Positions 36,321 through 43,412 of a stretch of DNA of 64,000 nucleotides are shown in pieces. How positions within the stretch are numbered: the first letter of the stretch is position 1; every line of letters starts with the position of its first letter. Source of the stretch: Companilactobacillus kedongensis (GTDB lineage Bacteria; Bacillota; Bacilli; Lactobacillales; Lactobacillaceae); assembly GCF_003946625.1 (NCBI RefSeq), contig NZ_RHOR01000001.1, positions 124,001-188,000 of the forward strand, written 5' to 3'. The translations under genes and the position numbers were made by a program. The notes under the pieces are model-generated. The model was not told where the DNA came from, made no database searches, and saw nothing but the letters and a program-made list of their open reading frames with translations.

Positions 36321-37283
36321 GTGACAGAGAAAAAACTAATCGGTGTTGATCTAGGTGGCACAACAATCAAATTTGCAATACTTACTGCTGATGGAGATAT
36401 CCAACAGAAGTGGAGTATGGAAACTAACGTTTTAGCAGATGGACAAATGATTATTCCTGACATTATTGACTCGATCAATCATCATCTAAAGATGTATGAG
36501 ATGAAAGCAGATCAATTTGATGGAATTGGCTTAGGTTCACCAGGTACTATTAATTTTAAAGAAGGTACAATTAAGGGAGCTTATAACTTAAATTGGACTG
36601 ATTCAGTATATCCTGTTCGTGATATTGAAGAAGGTACTGGAATTCCTGTTACAATTGAAAATGACGCAAACGTTGCTGCCCTTGGTGAAAGATGGAAGGG
36701 TGCTGGTAATAATGCGGATGATGTTGTCTTTGTTACTCTAGGTACTGGCGTTGGTGGTGGTATCATTGCTGGCGGTAATTTATTGCATGGTGCAAATGGA
36801 GCTGCGGGTGAGATCGGTCATATTACTGTTGATCCTCATGGTTTCTTATGTACATGTGGTAAGCGCGGATGTTTGGAAACTATTGCATCTGCAACTGGAA
36901 TCGTACATGTTGCTCGAGATCGTGCTAGCGAATACGCTGGTGATTCAGAACTTAAAGCTATGCTTGATGATGGTCAAGACATTTCAGCAAAAGATGTTTT
37001 TGATTTAGCTAAGAAAAATGATGATCTTGCATTGATCGTTGCAGATTATGTTTGTGATTCATTAGGTTTTGCTTTGGCTAATGTTGCCAACTCACTAAAT
37101 CCTAAGTATGTCGTTATTGGTGGTGGTGTTTCAGCTGCAGGTGACTTTTTACTGGATAAAGTTAACAAGGCAATGCGTGTTAATGAGTTCGCTACTATCA
37201 AAGATTCAACCGAATTACGTTTGGCTAGTCTTGGTAACGGTGCAGGAGTTATTGGCGCTGCCTCATTGATCAAGATGAAATAG
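36321..37283 (+). CDS. glcK: ROK-family glucokinase
   Basis: Phosphorylates glucose to glucose 6-phosphate. Length 320 residues. ATP-binding GVDLGGTTIKFA at the N-terminus, catalytic Asp in ENDANVAALGE, glucose-site Glu and His in GEIGHITV, and the zinc motif CTCGKRGCLE. A GTG start at 36321 with AAGGAAAG upstream, two bases after yqgQ. Feeds glycolysis and the pentose pathway (gnd, rpe in this window). Confidence 0.96.
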   Translation: MTEKKLIGVDLGGTTIKFAILTADGDIQQKWSMETNVLADGQMIIPDIIDSINHHLKMYEMKADQFDGIGLGSPGTINFKEGTIKGAYNLNWTDSVYPVRDIEEGTGIPVTIENDANVAALGERWKGAGNNADDVVFVTLGTGVGGGIIAGGNLLHGANGAAGEIGHITVDPHGFLCTCGKRGCLETIASATGIVHVARDRASEYAGDSELKAMLDDGQDISAKDVFDLAKKNDDLALIVADYVCDSLGFALANVANSLNPKYVVIGGGVSAAGDFLLDKVNKAMRVNEFATIKDSTELRLASLGNGAGVIGAASLIKMK

Positions 37284-37295
37284 GGGGTATTTTTG

Positions 37296-37706
37296 ATGGA
37301 TATGAAGGTTTTAAATATAATTTTGTACATAATCGTAATTGCAGTTTTTGCATATATGGTTGGTTCATGGGCATATTATAAGATTCAAGCAAGAAGATTA
37401 AAGGGTGCTATTGATCAAGATGAATTTGAAGAAAATATGAGAAAAGCACAAATCATTGATTTGCGTGAAAAAAACAATTTTGATTCAAAACATATCTTGG
37501 GTGCTAGAAATTTACCATATACTCAATTGAAGTATAACGAAGGTGAATTAAGACCTGACTTGCCGGTTTATTTGTATGAAGAACGTCCTTCTGTAAGTAT
37601 CAGAGCAGCTTTAAAACTCAAAAAATGGGGATTTGAAGATGTTAAATGGTTAGATGAACGCTTTTCCGAATGGAAAGGTAAGACTAAAAAAACTACTAAA
37701 TTATAA
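37296..37706 (+). CDS. membrane-anchored rhodanese-like protein lacking catalytic Cys
   Basis: 136 residues: one N-terminal membrane segment (about 5-27) and a rhodanese-fold domain with IIDLREKNNFDSKHILGARNLP typical of the fold. The active-site loop, normally starting with Cys, reads YEERPSVS, so sulfurtransferase activity is unlikely. ATG at 37296 is chosen over the TTG at 37293 from its spacing to GGGGG. Last gene of the glcK string. Perhaps a binding or regulatory module; function unknown. Confidence 0.85.
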   Translation: MDMKVLNIILYIIVIAVFAYMVGSWAYYKIQARRLKGAIDQDEFEENMRKAQIIDLREKNNFDSKHILGARNLPYTQLKYNEGELRPDLPVYLYEERPSVSIRAALKLKKWGFEDVKWLDERFSEWKGKTKKTTKL

Positions 37707-37710
37707 AATA

Positions 37711-37740
37711 AAAAAAGTCGAGACATTGTCTCGACTTTTT
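37711..37740. terminator. bidirectional terminator after rhodanese-like gene
   Basis: GTCGAGA (37717-37723) pairs with TCTCGAC (37729-37735), extended by A and T runs on the two flanks, so it can serve the plus-strand operon and the minus-strand DUF3042 gene. Confidence 0.88.
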
Positions 37741-37758
37741 GCTATGGATTTTTAATTA

Positions 37759-37953
37759 TTAGCCTTGGTGTGCTTGTAGGCTTTTACGGTTTGCACGACG
37801 ACGGTTAGCTTCGATGCGGTCGTTTTCTTGATCTTCAGGTTCGATCACGTGTTTCTTGAATGCGTGAAGAGCACCATAAACTGCAGTTGCAGTAGTTACT
37901 GAACCAATTAAGAAACCTTTAGCGAAGCGAAAATGTTTTTGTTGTTTTGCCAT
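37759..37953 (-). CDS. DUF3042 family protein
   Basis: 64-residue protein conserved in Lactobacillales. FAKGFLIGSVTTATAVYGALHAF forms a single membrane-like helix (about residues 11-32), followed by a basic, Arg- and Asn-rich tail. Strong ribosome site AGGAGG upstream. Function unknown. Divergent from miaA. Confidence 0.85.
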   Translation of the reverse strand: MAKQQKHFRFAKGFLIGSVTTATAVYGALHAFKKHVIEPEDQENDRIEANRRRANRKSLQAHQG

Positions 37954-38035
37954 AATGTCATACCTCCTATCCTTGGTTATATTATGGCGTATTTTAGGGA
38001 AAATATCTATAAAATTAGCGTTAGAGGTGAGTTTT

Positions 38036-38971
38036 TTGGAAAAAATTATCGCAATTGTTGGTCCAACGGCAGTGGGTAAAAGTGCTTTAGGTATTAATTT
38101 GGCACAAAAGTTCTCTGGAGAGATAATTTCTGGTGATTCGATGCAGATATATCGTCATTTAGATATTGGAACCGCTAAGGATTCAAAAGAAGAATTAAAG
38201 CTTGTTAAACATCATTTGGTAGATATTTGTGACGTTGACCAGCGTTATACAGTCAAAGATTTTCAAGAAAAGGCTGTTTCGATCATTCACGAACTTAATA
38301 TAAATAATAAACCGCCATTTGTTGTTGGAGGAACCGGCTTTTATTTGAATTCATTGGTTAAAAATTTAAACTTAGGTGGATCTGCTTCAGGAGATGACGA
38401 TCTTCGTGACAGCCTGCTTCAAATAGAAAAAAGTGGTAACCTAGAGAAATTACAGGAAATATTAAAAAGTACTGATCCAAAAGCTTACGATTCAATTGAC
38501 ATAAGTAATTCCAGACGAGTTATTAGAGCTATCGAAGTATATCAAACAACTGGTGAATCAATTACTCAACAGAATAACGGGGACAAGTGGGCTGACTTCT
38601 ATATTATTGGTTTAACAGATGATCGAGAGAAACTTTATGATCGCATTAACCAGAGAGTCGATAAAATGGTTGATATGGGGCTTATTGAGGAAGCTAAGGC
38701 TGTTTTTGATGATCGGGAGTCTATTCCTCAGGCTAAGAATGGAATTGGTTATAAGGAACTATTTCCATACTTTTCAGGTGTTTCAGACTTGGACAGTTGT
38801 TTAAATGAAATAAAAAAGAATTCTCGACACTTTGCAAAGCGACAATTAACATATTTTAGAAATCAAATGGATGTGGATTGGTATAATATCAGTGAGGTAA
38901 ATGATTATCAATCGGTAATCAGCCAAAAGATAGAGAAATTTTTAGGAGGAAAATATGACAACTTGGGATAA
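38036..38971 (+). CDS. miaA: tRNA dimethylallyltransferase
   Basis: Adds a dimethylallyl group to A37 of tRNAs reading UNN codons. P-loop GPTAVGKS at residues 9-16, DSMQIYRHLDIGTAK substrate motif and ISNSRRVIRAIEVY following. The start is the TTG at 38036 after AGAGGTGA (38023-38030), giving 311 residues, a normal length; the open frame upstream to 37955 runs into the divergent gene. Overlaps the next gene by 17 bases. Confidence 0.95.
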   Translation: MEKIIAIVGPTAVGKSALGINLAQKFSGEIISGDSMQIYRHLDIGTAKDSKEELKLVKHHLVDICDVDQRYTVKDFQEKAVSIIHELNINNKPPFVVGGTGFYLNSLVKNLNLGGSASGDDDLRDSLLQIEKSGNLEKLQEILKSTDPKAYDSIDISNSRRVIRAIEVYQTTGESITQQNNGDKWADFYIIGLTDDREKLYDRINQRVDKMVDMGLIEEAKAVFDDRESIPQAKNGIGYKELFPYFSGVSDLDSCLNEIKKNSRHFAKRQLTYFRNQMDVDWYNISEVNDYQSVISQKIEKFLGGKYDNLG

Positions 38972-40211
38972 GAATTTTCCAGAAGGACTAAAAGAGGTCA
39001 TAAAAAAAACTGATCAACAGATCGCTGGACAACTAGCAGAAATTGATGATCGTGTTTTAGATAATCAAGATAAAGTTTTAAATGCCTTTCGCAATGAGGG
39101 AATTGATGAGAGCAGTTTGCTTGGCACGACAGGTTATGGTGACGATGATCGTGGTCGTGATCAATTAGAAGCTATTTATTCAGACGTTTTTAAGACGGAA
39201 GCTGCGCTAGTGCGTCCACAATTTGTTTCAGGAACACATACTCTAGCTACTGCTTTATTCGGTATGTTGCGTCCCGGAGATAATCTATTGTATGTAACCG
39301 GTGAGCCATACGATACTATGCAAGAGGTTGTTGGTACAGCAGGTAATAAGAAGGGTTCATTGATCGATTATAAAATTGGTTTTGATTATGTTGAAATGAT
39401 CGGTGACAAAGTTGACTTTGAGACAATGTCTAAGAAAATCAAGAAACAACATCCTAAAGTGGTAGCTATTCAAAGATCTCGTGGTTATTCAACACGTAAG
39501 AGCTTGACGGTGGCTGAAATTGCTGAAATCATCAAACATGTACGTGAAGTTGAACCCGAAGCAATCATCTTTGTTGATAACTGCTATGGGGAATTCTCTG
39601 AAACTATTGAACCAACTGAAGTTGGAGCTGACATAATGGCTGGTTCATTGATCAAAAACGCTGGTGGTGGTATCGCTAGAACTGGTGGTTACATCGTTGG
39701 TAAAAAAGAACTTGTTGAACTATCTAGTTACCGTCTGACTGCTCCTGGTATTGGTGATTCAGAAGGTGCTACGATCGACCGTCTGGCTGAAATGTTCCAA
39801 GGATTTTTCTTAGCACCAAGAGTTACGGGTAATGCTATTAAGGGAGCAATCTTTGAGGCAGCCATTTTTGAAAATCTTGGTTTGAATGTTTCGCCAAAAT
39901 GGAATGCTGATAGAACCGATTTGATTCAAACTATTACCTTTAATGATCCCGATAAGATGGTTCAATTTGCCAAAGTCGTTCAAAAATTTTCGCCGATCGA
40001 TTCTAATGTTTTACCAATTCCAAGTGAAATGTCAGGTTACGAAGATGAAGTAGTCATGGCAGCGGGAACATTTGTGTCAGGAGCTAGTGTAGAGTTTTCT
40101 GCAGATGGTCCAATGCGTGCTCCATATATTATCTATATTCAAGGTGGATTAACATATGAACATGTGAAAATTGCTATTTCGAATGCTTGTAACGAGTTAT
40201 TTTTTAAGTAA
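38955..40211 (+). CDS. PLP-dependent YnbB family protein (methionine gamma-lyase-like)
   Basis: Fold-type I PLP enzyme, 418 residues, of the group annotated as aluminium resistance or methionine gamma-lyase family (YnbB). The PLP lysine is Lys234 in AGSLIKNAGGG; VDNCYGEF holds the ring-binding Asp, and SGTHTLATALFG the phosphate-site region. True substrate not established. Follows miaA as in Bacillus, but glnR and glnA, usually next, are absent. Confidence 0.85.
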   Translation: MTTWDKNFPEGLKEVIKKTDQQIAGQLAEIDDRVLDNQDKVLNAFRNEGIDESSLLGTTGYGDDDRGRDQLEAIYSDVFKTEAALVRPQFVSGTHTLATALFGMLRPGDNLLYVTGEPYDTMQEVVGTAGNKKGSLIDYKIGFDYVEMIGDKVDFETMSKKIKKQHPKVVAIQRSRGYSTRKSLTVAEIAEIIKHVREVEPEAIIFVDNCYGEFSETIEPTEVGADIMAGSLIKNAGGGIARTGGYIVGKKELVELSSYRLTAPGIGDSEGATIDRLAEMFQGFFLAPRVTGNAIKGAIFEAAIFENLGLNVSPKWNADRTDLIQTITFNDPDKMVQFAKVVQKFSPIDSNVLPIPSEMSGYEDEVVMAAGTFVSGASVEFSADGPMRAPYIIYIQGGLTYEHVKIAISNACNELFFK

Positions 40212-40262
40212 AGAAATATGTTTAAACAAGTGAGCTGATTTGTTAATAAAATAAATAAGATT

Positions 40263-40271
40263 TGTTATAAT
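40263..40271 (+). promoter_or_regulatory. extended -10 element before small gene
   Basis: TGTTATAAT (TGn plus TATAAT at 40266-40271) starts 52 bases after the ynbB-like stop. The -35 is not consensus. Transcription would start near 40278, some 65 bases before the small reading frame. Confidence 0.55.
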
Positions 40272-40342
40272 ATCGGCAATTGATAATGTTGTCCAGATAC
40301 TGAAGACATAAAAAGCTGTAAAGATACCTGGAGTGTGGGCCT

Positions 40343-40453
40343 ATGAAAATAGAAAATTTGATTCAATTAGTAAAGAATAGTAGTCCTAAGGATTCCGAGG
40401 ATACAGTGCATGATAGAGAAATTGCCGCTGAATTAGAAAAAGAAAATAAGTAA
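40343..40453 (+). CDS. hypothetical 36-residue protein
   Basis: Starts at ATG 40343 with GGAG (40330-40333) nine bases upstream and reads MKIENLIQLVKNSSPKDSED and then a Glu/Lys-rich end. It has its own extended -10 promoter and a terminator directly after, so it is a complete small transcription unit. TCCAG (40292-40296) can pair with CTGGA (40328-40332) and cover the ribosome site. No family recognised; it could alternatively be a structured RNA with a chance frame. Confidence 0.5.
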   Translation: MKIENLIQLVKNSSPKDSEDTVHDREIAAELEKENK

Positions 40454-40462
40454 TAAATTAAG

Positions 40463-40487
40463 CTAGGTCGTTAGATCTAGTTTTTTT
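40463..40487 (+). terminator. terminator of the small gene
   Basis: CTAGGTC (40463-40469) pairs with GATCTAG (40474-40480), one wobble, GTTA loop, then seven T. Confidence 0.85.
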
Positions 40488-40520
40488 AGTCTAATAAAAT
40501 GATTTTTTTTATTTTTTCCG

Positions 40521-40550
40521 TTGACATCATTGGGGTACATTCTCTATAAT
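40521..40550 (+). promoter_or_regulatory. promoter of tRNA-Arg
   Basis: Consensus TTGACA (40521-40526) and TATAAT (40545-40550) with an 18-base spacer; transcription would start about 5 bases before the tRNA. Confidence 0.88.
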
Positions 40551-40562
40551 AATACAAGTGAT

Positions 40563-40636
40563 GTTGCAGTGGCTCAGTTGGATAGAGCAACGGTCTTCTA
40601 AACCGTAGGTCGTGAGTTCGAATCTCACCTGCAGCA
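40563..40636 (+). tRNA. tRNA-Arg (anticodon TCT)
   Basis: 74-base cloverleaf. Acceptor arms GTTGCAG (40563-40569) and CTGCAGC (40629-40635) pair with one G-T; D arm GCTC...GAGC; anticodon loop TTCTAAA reads AGA; T arm GTGAG-TTCGAAT-CTCAC. Discriminator A at 40636; CCA is not encoded. Single-gene transcript with its own promoter and terminator. I found no duplicated 3' end that would mark an integrated element. Confidence 0.97.
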
Positions 40637-40641
40637 TAATT

Positions 40642-40682
40642 AAAAGCTGTAAGTATTGTTTATCAATACTTACAGCTTTTTC
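40642..40682. terminator. terminator of tRNA-Arg, also serving the minus strand
   Basis: Perfect 17-bp stem pairing 40642-40658 with 40664-40680 around a five-base loop, with T on the right and A on the left, so it also ends transcription from the convergent gene at 40718-41002. Confidence 0.92.
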
Positions 40683-40717
40683 TTTTGCTTTTTTTTACTT
40701 TTTATTAACATTAAATT

Positions 40718-41002
40718 CTATTCTCGTTCAATACTTAGGATCGATGAAGTTTTGATTGACTTGGTGCTGTCCTTACCAACACTGAACCAATCACTAGTTC
40801 CAAGTAGTCCTTCGATTTTAGCCACTTCGTCAATTGAATTATATTGTTTCCCATCTTTGAAGTTACCTTCAAAGATTTGTTCAAGATAATATGTATCTCC
40901 CTCATCACTGAAACGAGATGAGAGGGCTTTACTAGTTCTAATATATGTATCAGGTTTGATTCTAAGCTTTTCTCCATTTAGAAATGTAATGATTATACTC
41001 AT
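40718..41002 (-). CDS. hypothetical protein, 94 residues
   Basis: Starts at ATG 41002 behind GGGGG (complement of 41011-41015) and reads MSIIITFLNGEKLRIKPDTY. It has alternating short hydrophobic and charged segments suggesting a beta-rich small domain, no membrane segment and no cysteine. No family recognised. Flanked by tRNA-Arg and another small minus-strand gene, a typical place for strain-variable genes. The shorter overlapping frame at 40735-40977 has no ribosome site and is less likely. Confidence 0.65.
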   Translation of the reverse strand: MSIIITFLNGEKLRIKPDTYIRTSKALSSRFSDEGDTYYLEQIFEGNFKDGKQYNSIDEVAKIEGLLGTSDWFSVGKDSTKSIKTSSILSIERE

Positions 41003-41108
41003 ATTTTTTACCCCCTATGCCAAGTATAGCAAAATCTTACTATTATATGATTGTAAGCCCTAACTTTTTGAAAAAATAAGAAGATTCTAAAAAATGATAA
41101 ATAAAAAA

Positions 41109-41144
41109 GTCGATAACCGAAAGATTTACTTTCGATATATCGAC
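41109..41144 (-). terminator. terminator of small minus-strand gene
   Basis: GTCGATA (41109-41115) pairs with TATCGAC (41138-41144) and, inside, CGAAAG (41118-41123) with CTTTCG (41129-41134). On the minus strand a T run (complement of 41103-41108) follows. Confidence 0.85.
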
Positions 41145-41149
41145 TAAAC

Positions 41150-41335
41150 TTATTCATCAACCAGTTCTTTTTTTCGATTATTAATTATTTGTTCTAATTC
41201 CTTAAGATCATCGAGAGTTGACTTCTTGCGGATAAAACTTCTAGCCGATGATCGCATGGCAATATAGTTTGCACGTTCTTTGTTGTTCTTATGCCATTTT
41301 TTGTTTGCCTTTCGTTGAGCATCAGATAAAACCAT
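41150..41335 (-). CDS. small basic hypothetical protein, 61 residues
   Basis: Reads SDAQRKANKKWHKNNKERAN, then an Arg-rich middle and a helical DDLKELEQIINNRKKEL end, probably a short helical protein. AAAGGAG lies upstream of ATG 41335 and a terminator follows, so it is a genuine gene. Similar small proteins occur on plasmids and mobile regions of lactic acid bacteria as far as I recall, without known function. Role unknown; nucleic-acid binding is possible from its charge. Confidence 0.7.
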   Translation of the reverse strand: MVLSDAQRKANKKWHKNNKERANYIAMRSSARSFIRKKSTLDDLKELEQIINNRKKELVDE

Positions 41336-41545
41336 AGTAATCTCCTTTAATTCCCCTGTTTACAAGATTATACACAGTAGCTTTAAATGAAATCAAGAAA
41401 ATTCATAAATTGAACCTGTAAAAAAATAATCAGTTCGTTTAAATACTCATAATAGATATTTCTTGTAGATTATCTTGATTGTTATACAATAATTATTAAA
41501 ATAATTCTTTATATAGTAAGTTTTAAAAGAGGGTTGATAAAGTTT

Positions 41546-42916
41546 ATGGAAAAAGTTATTGATACTACAACCGGAAGATTTCAGGGGATAGAATCAACAA
41601 ACGGTGTTAAATTTATTGGTGTTAAATTTGGACATCCGAGACGATTCAAACGTGCGGTTCCATATCGGGCTAAAAGTAAATTAACTTTTGCGACTAAAGT
41701 TGGTACTCAGCCAATGCAGGAAGCGGCACTTGATAATAGTCTAGCCGAAATTAAATTTGGCGAGGATTGTTTGAATCTTGACATTTCAACACCAGATCCA
41801 AATGGTAAATACCCAATTGTAATTGAGTTTTACGGTGGAGGATTCTTGCGTGGAGGGACTCTAAAAAGAGTCATGCCATGGCTTGATAATCAAAATGTCG
41901 TTCATATCGTACCAAATTATCGTTTGGGTTTGTTTGGTTGGGCAAATGTCGAAGGTGGAGACACTAATGTCGGTCTTTCTGATCAAATTTTAGCTATCAA
42001 ATGGGTGATCGATAATGCGTCTAGATTTGGCGGGGATGTTAATGACATTAGTCTGGTTGGACATTCCGCAGGTGGTAAGTCGATCGCAGCTTTGATGGCC
42101 TCAAATGAAGCTGTTATGGATCAAATAAAAAAAATCGTCTTATTTAGCGGCTCGTTGCAAACAATCAGAGATGAAGGGACTGCCAAAAGGGTTTTAAATC
42201 GTTTTTGTTCTGCCAATAAACTCGACCCTAAAGATTTGTTTAACTTAACTGACGACGGTATGTTGATTGCACAGAATAAATGTATCGGCGATCATTTGGC
42301 TACTAACTGGTTTGGTCCGATCATTGATAATGATTTGATCTCGGATAACTGGCGAGACGTTTTGATCAGTCGTCAAAAACGCACAGAGTTTAAGACACTG
42401 GTTGAGGCAGGCAGTAATGAATTGATCCATTTGAAGACTTATTCACTTGAAGAATTAAAATCAAATGTCATTGTTGATCTTTTTGGTGAGAATTCAAAAA
42501 TAATTTTGAAGCAATTGCCGAACAGTGATCAAAAAGAGCATTTGTTAAAGTTGATCGGAGAATCAATGTATACTTTTCCAGCCGATCGGACGGCACAGTT
42601 ATTAAAAGATAACGGTGAGGTCTACGGAAACTATTCTAATGTGCTTGATGGTCGACATGGCGGGAATGTCACTTATCTGGCTACTAAAAATGCAGACTTA
42701 CCGATCAATCAAAGAAAGAACCAGAAATTTTATTTGCAGCTTATAATGGATTTCATTATTAATGGCAAACCATATAATGATGATTTGAAGTACGAATGGC
42801 CATTATTTGATGATAATCAATTGGTCATGAAACTGGATCCGGATGACATTAGTAGTGTTTCGATGATCAGTCATCAATGGATCAAAAATCTACCCTGGCA
42901 GACGTACAAATTATAA
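41546..42916 (+). CDS. carboxylesterase (para-nitrobenzyl esterase type)
   Basis: Alpha/beta hydrolase of 456 residues, type B carboxylesterase. Oxyanion hole FYGGGFLRGG, nucleophile Ser174 in GHSAG (172-176), and a late GRHGGN segment with the probable catalytic His. No signal peptide, so it is cytosolic. The ATG at 41546 is the likely start; a TTG at 41534 directly follows the AAGAGGG ribosome site and is too close. A possible promoter TTGTAG (41463) and TACAAT (41485) lies upstream. Substrate unknown. Confidence 0.88.
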   Translation: MEKVIDTTTGRFQGIESTNGVKFIGVKFGHPRRFKRAVPYRAKSKLTFATKVGTQPMQEAALDNSLAEIKFGEDCLNLDISTPDPNGKYPIVIEFYGGGFLRGGTLKRVMPWLDNQNVVHIVPNYRLGLFGWANVEGGDTNVGLSDQILAIKWVIDNASRFGGDVNDISLVGHSAGGKSIAALMASNEAVMDQIKKIVLFSGSLQTIRDEGTAKRVLNRFCSANKLDPKDLFNLTDDGMLIAQNKCIGDHLATNWFGPIIDNDLISDNWRDVLISRQKRTEFKTLVEAGSNELIHLKTYSLEELKSNVIVDLFGENSKIILKQLPNSDQKEHLLKLIGESMYTFPADRTAQLLKDNGEVYGNYSNVLDGRHGGNVTYLATKNADLPINQRKNQKFYLQLIMDFIINGKPYNDDLKYEWPLFDDNQLVMKLDPDDISSVSMISHQWIKNLPWQTYKL

Positions 42917-43028
42917 AAAAATAATTCTTAATTTATGCTGATGTATCAATTATTCTTAAGAGCGATAAAAATATAGTATTGCATTTTAAAAAGAATGATT
43001 CTAAAATGATGTTGTTGTGCTTAAAGTT

Positions 43029-43046
43029 TAAGCGTTTAAACGCTTA
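43029..43046. promoter_or_regulatory. 18-bp perfect palindrome, candidate operator
   Basis: TAAGCGTTT-AAACGCTTA, fully symmetric with no spacer, 21 bases before the start of the small membrane protein gene. No T run follows, so it is not a terminator. It resembles LacI-family operators in its flanks but lacks the central CG. The regulator is unknown. Confidence 0.5.
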
Positions 43047-43066
43047 GGATTTTAGAGGTGGGATGC

Positions 43067-43315
43067 TTGAAAAGGGAGTATTCATATTTTATTACGATAG
43101 CTTTTATATTGCTTGATTTAGTTGTTTCGTTTTTAACACAGTTGAATATTATAAGTAATGTAGCTGGAATAATTATAGGAATCGTTTTGATAGGAATTTT
43201 AGTTATTTTGACTAGGGTTGCCAAAGGAATTAACCTTAGACGGGGAAGAATGGCATTTTCATTCTTTATGGCGTTATTTTTATCACTTATGTTTATGACG
43301 TCATTAGCAGTTTAA
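43067..43315 (+). CDS. small hypothetical membrane protein
   Basis: 82 residues from TTG 43067 with AGAGGTGGG (43054-43062) upstream; an in-frame GTG at 43058 lies inside that ribosome site. Three hydrophobic segments are visible (about residues 6-25, 28-50 and 60-80), joined by a basic loop KGINLRRGR. No family recognised. Monocistronic: palindromic site upstream, terminator downstream. Confidence 0.65.
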   Translation: MKREYSYFITIAFILLDLVVSFLTQLNIISNVAGIIIGIVLIGILVILTRVAKGINLRRGRMAFSFFMALFLSLMFMTSLAV

Positions 43316-43330
43316 TTATCTGAATATTAA

Positions 43331-43369
43331 AAAAAGATTGTTGCAATGTATTTTGCTTCAATCTTTTTT
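43331..43369 (+). terminator. terminator after small membrane protein
   Basis: AAAAAGATTG (43331-43340) pairs with CAATCTTTTT (43359-43368), loop partly self-paired, ending in a T run. Confidence 0.8.
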
Positions 43370-43412
43370 AGTGTACTCTAAAATATATATTGTTTTTAAG
43401 AGGGGTATTTGC

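Noticed and set aside
40563-40636. tRNA-Arg as an integration site of a mobile element
   Set aside because: I looked for a repeat of the tRNA 3' end and for an integrase nearby and found neither within the window.
43029-43046. Catabolite-responsive element (cre)
   Set aside because: The centre is TA and not CG, and the flanks do not fit the cre consensus.
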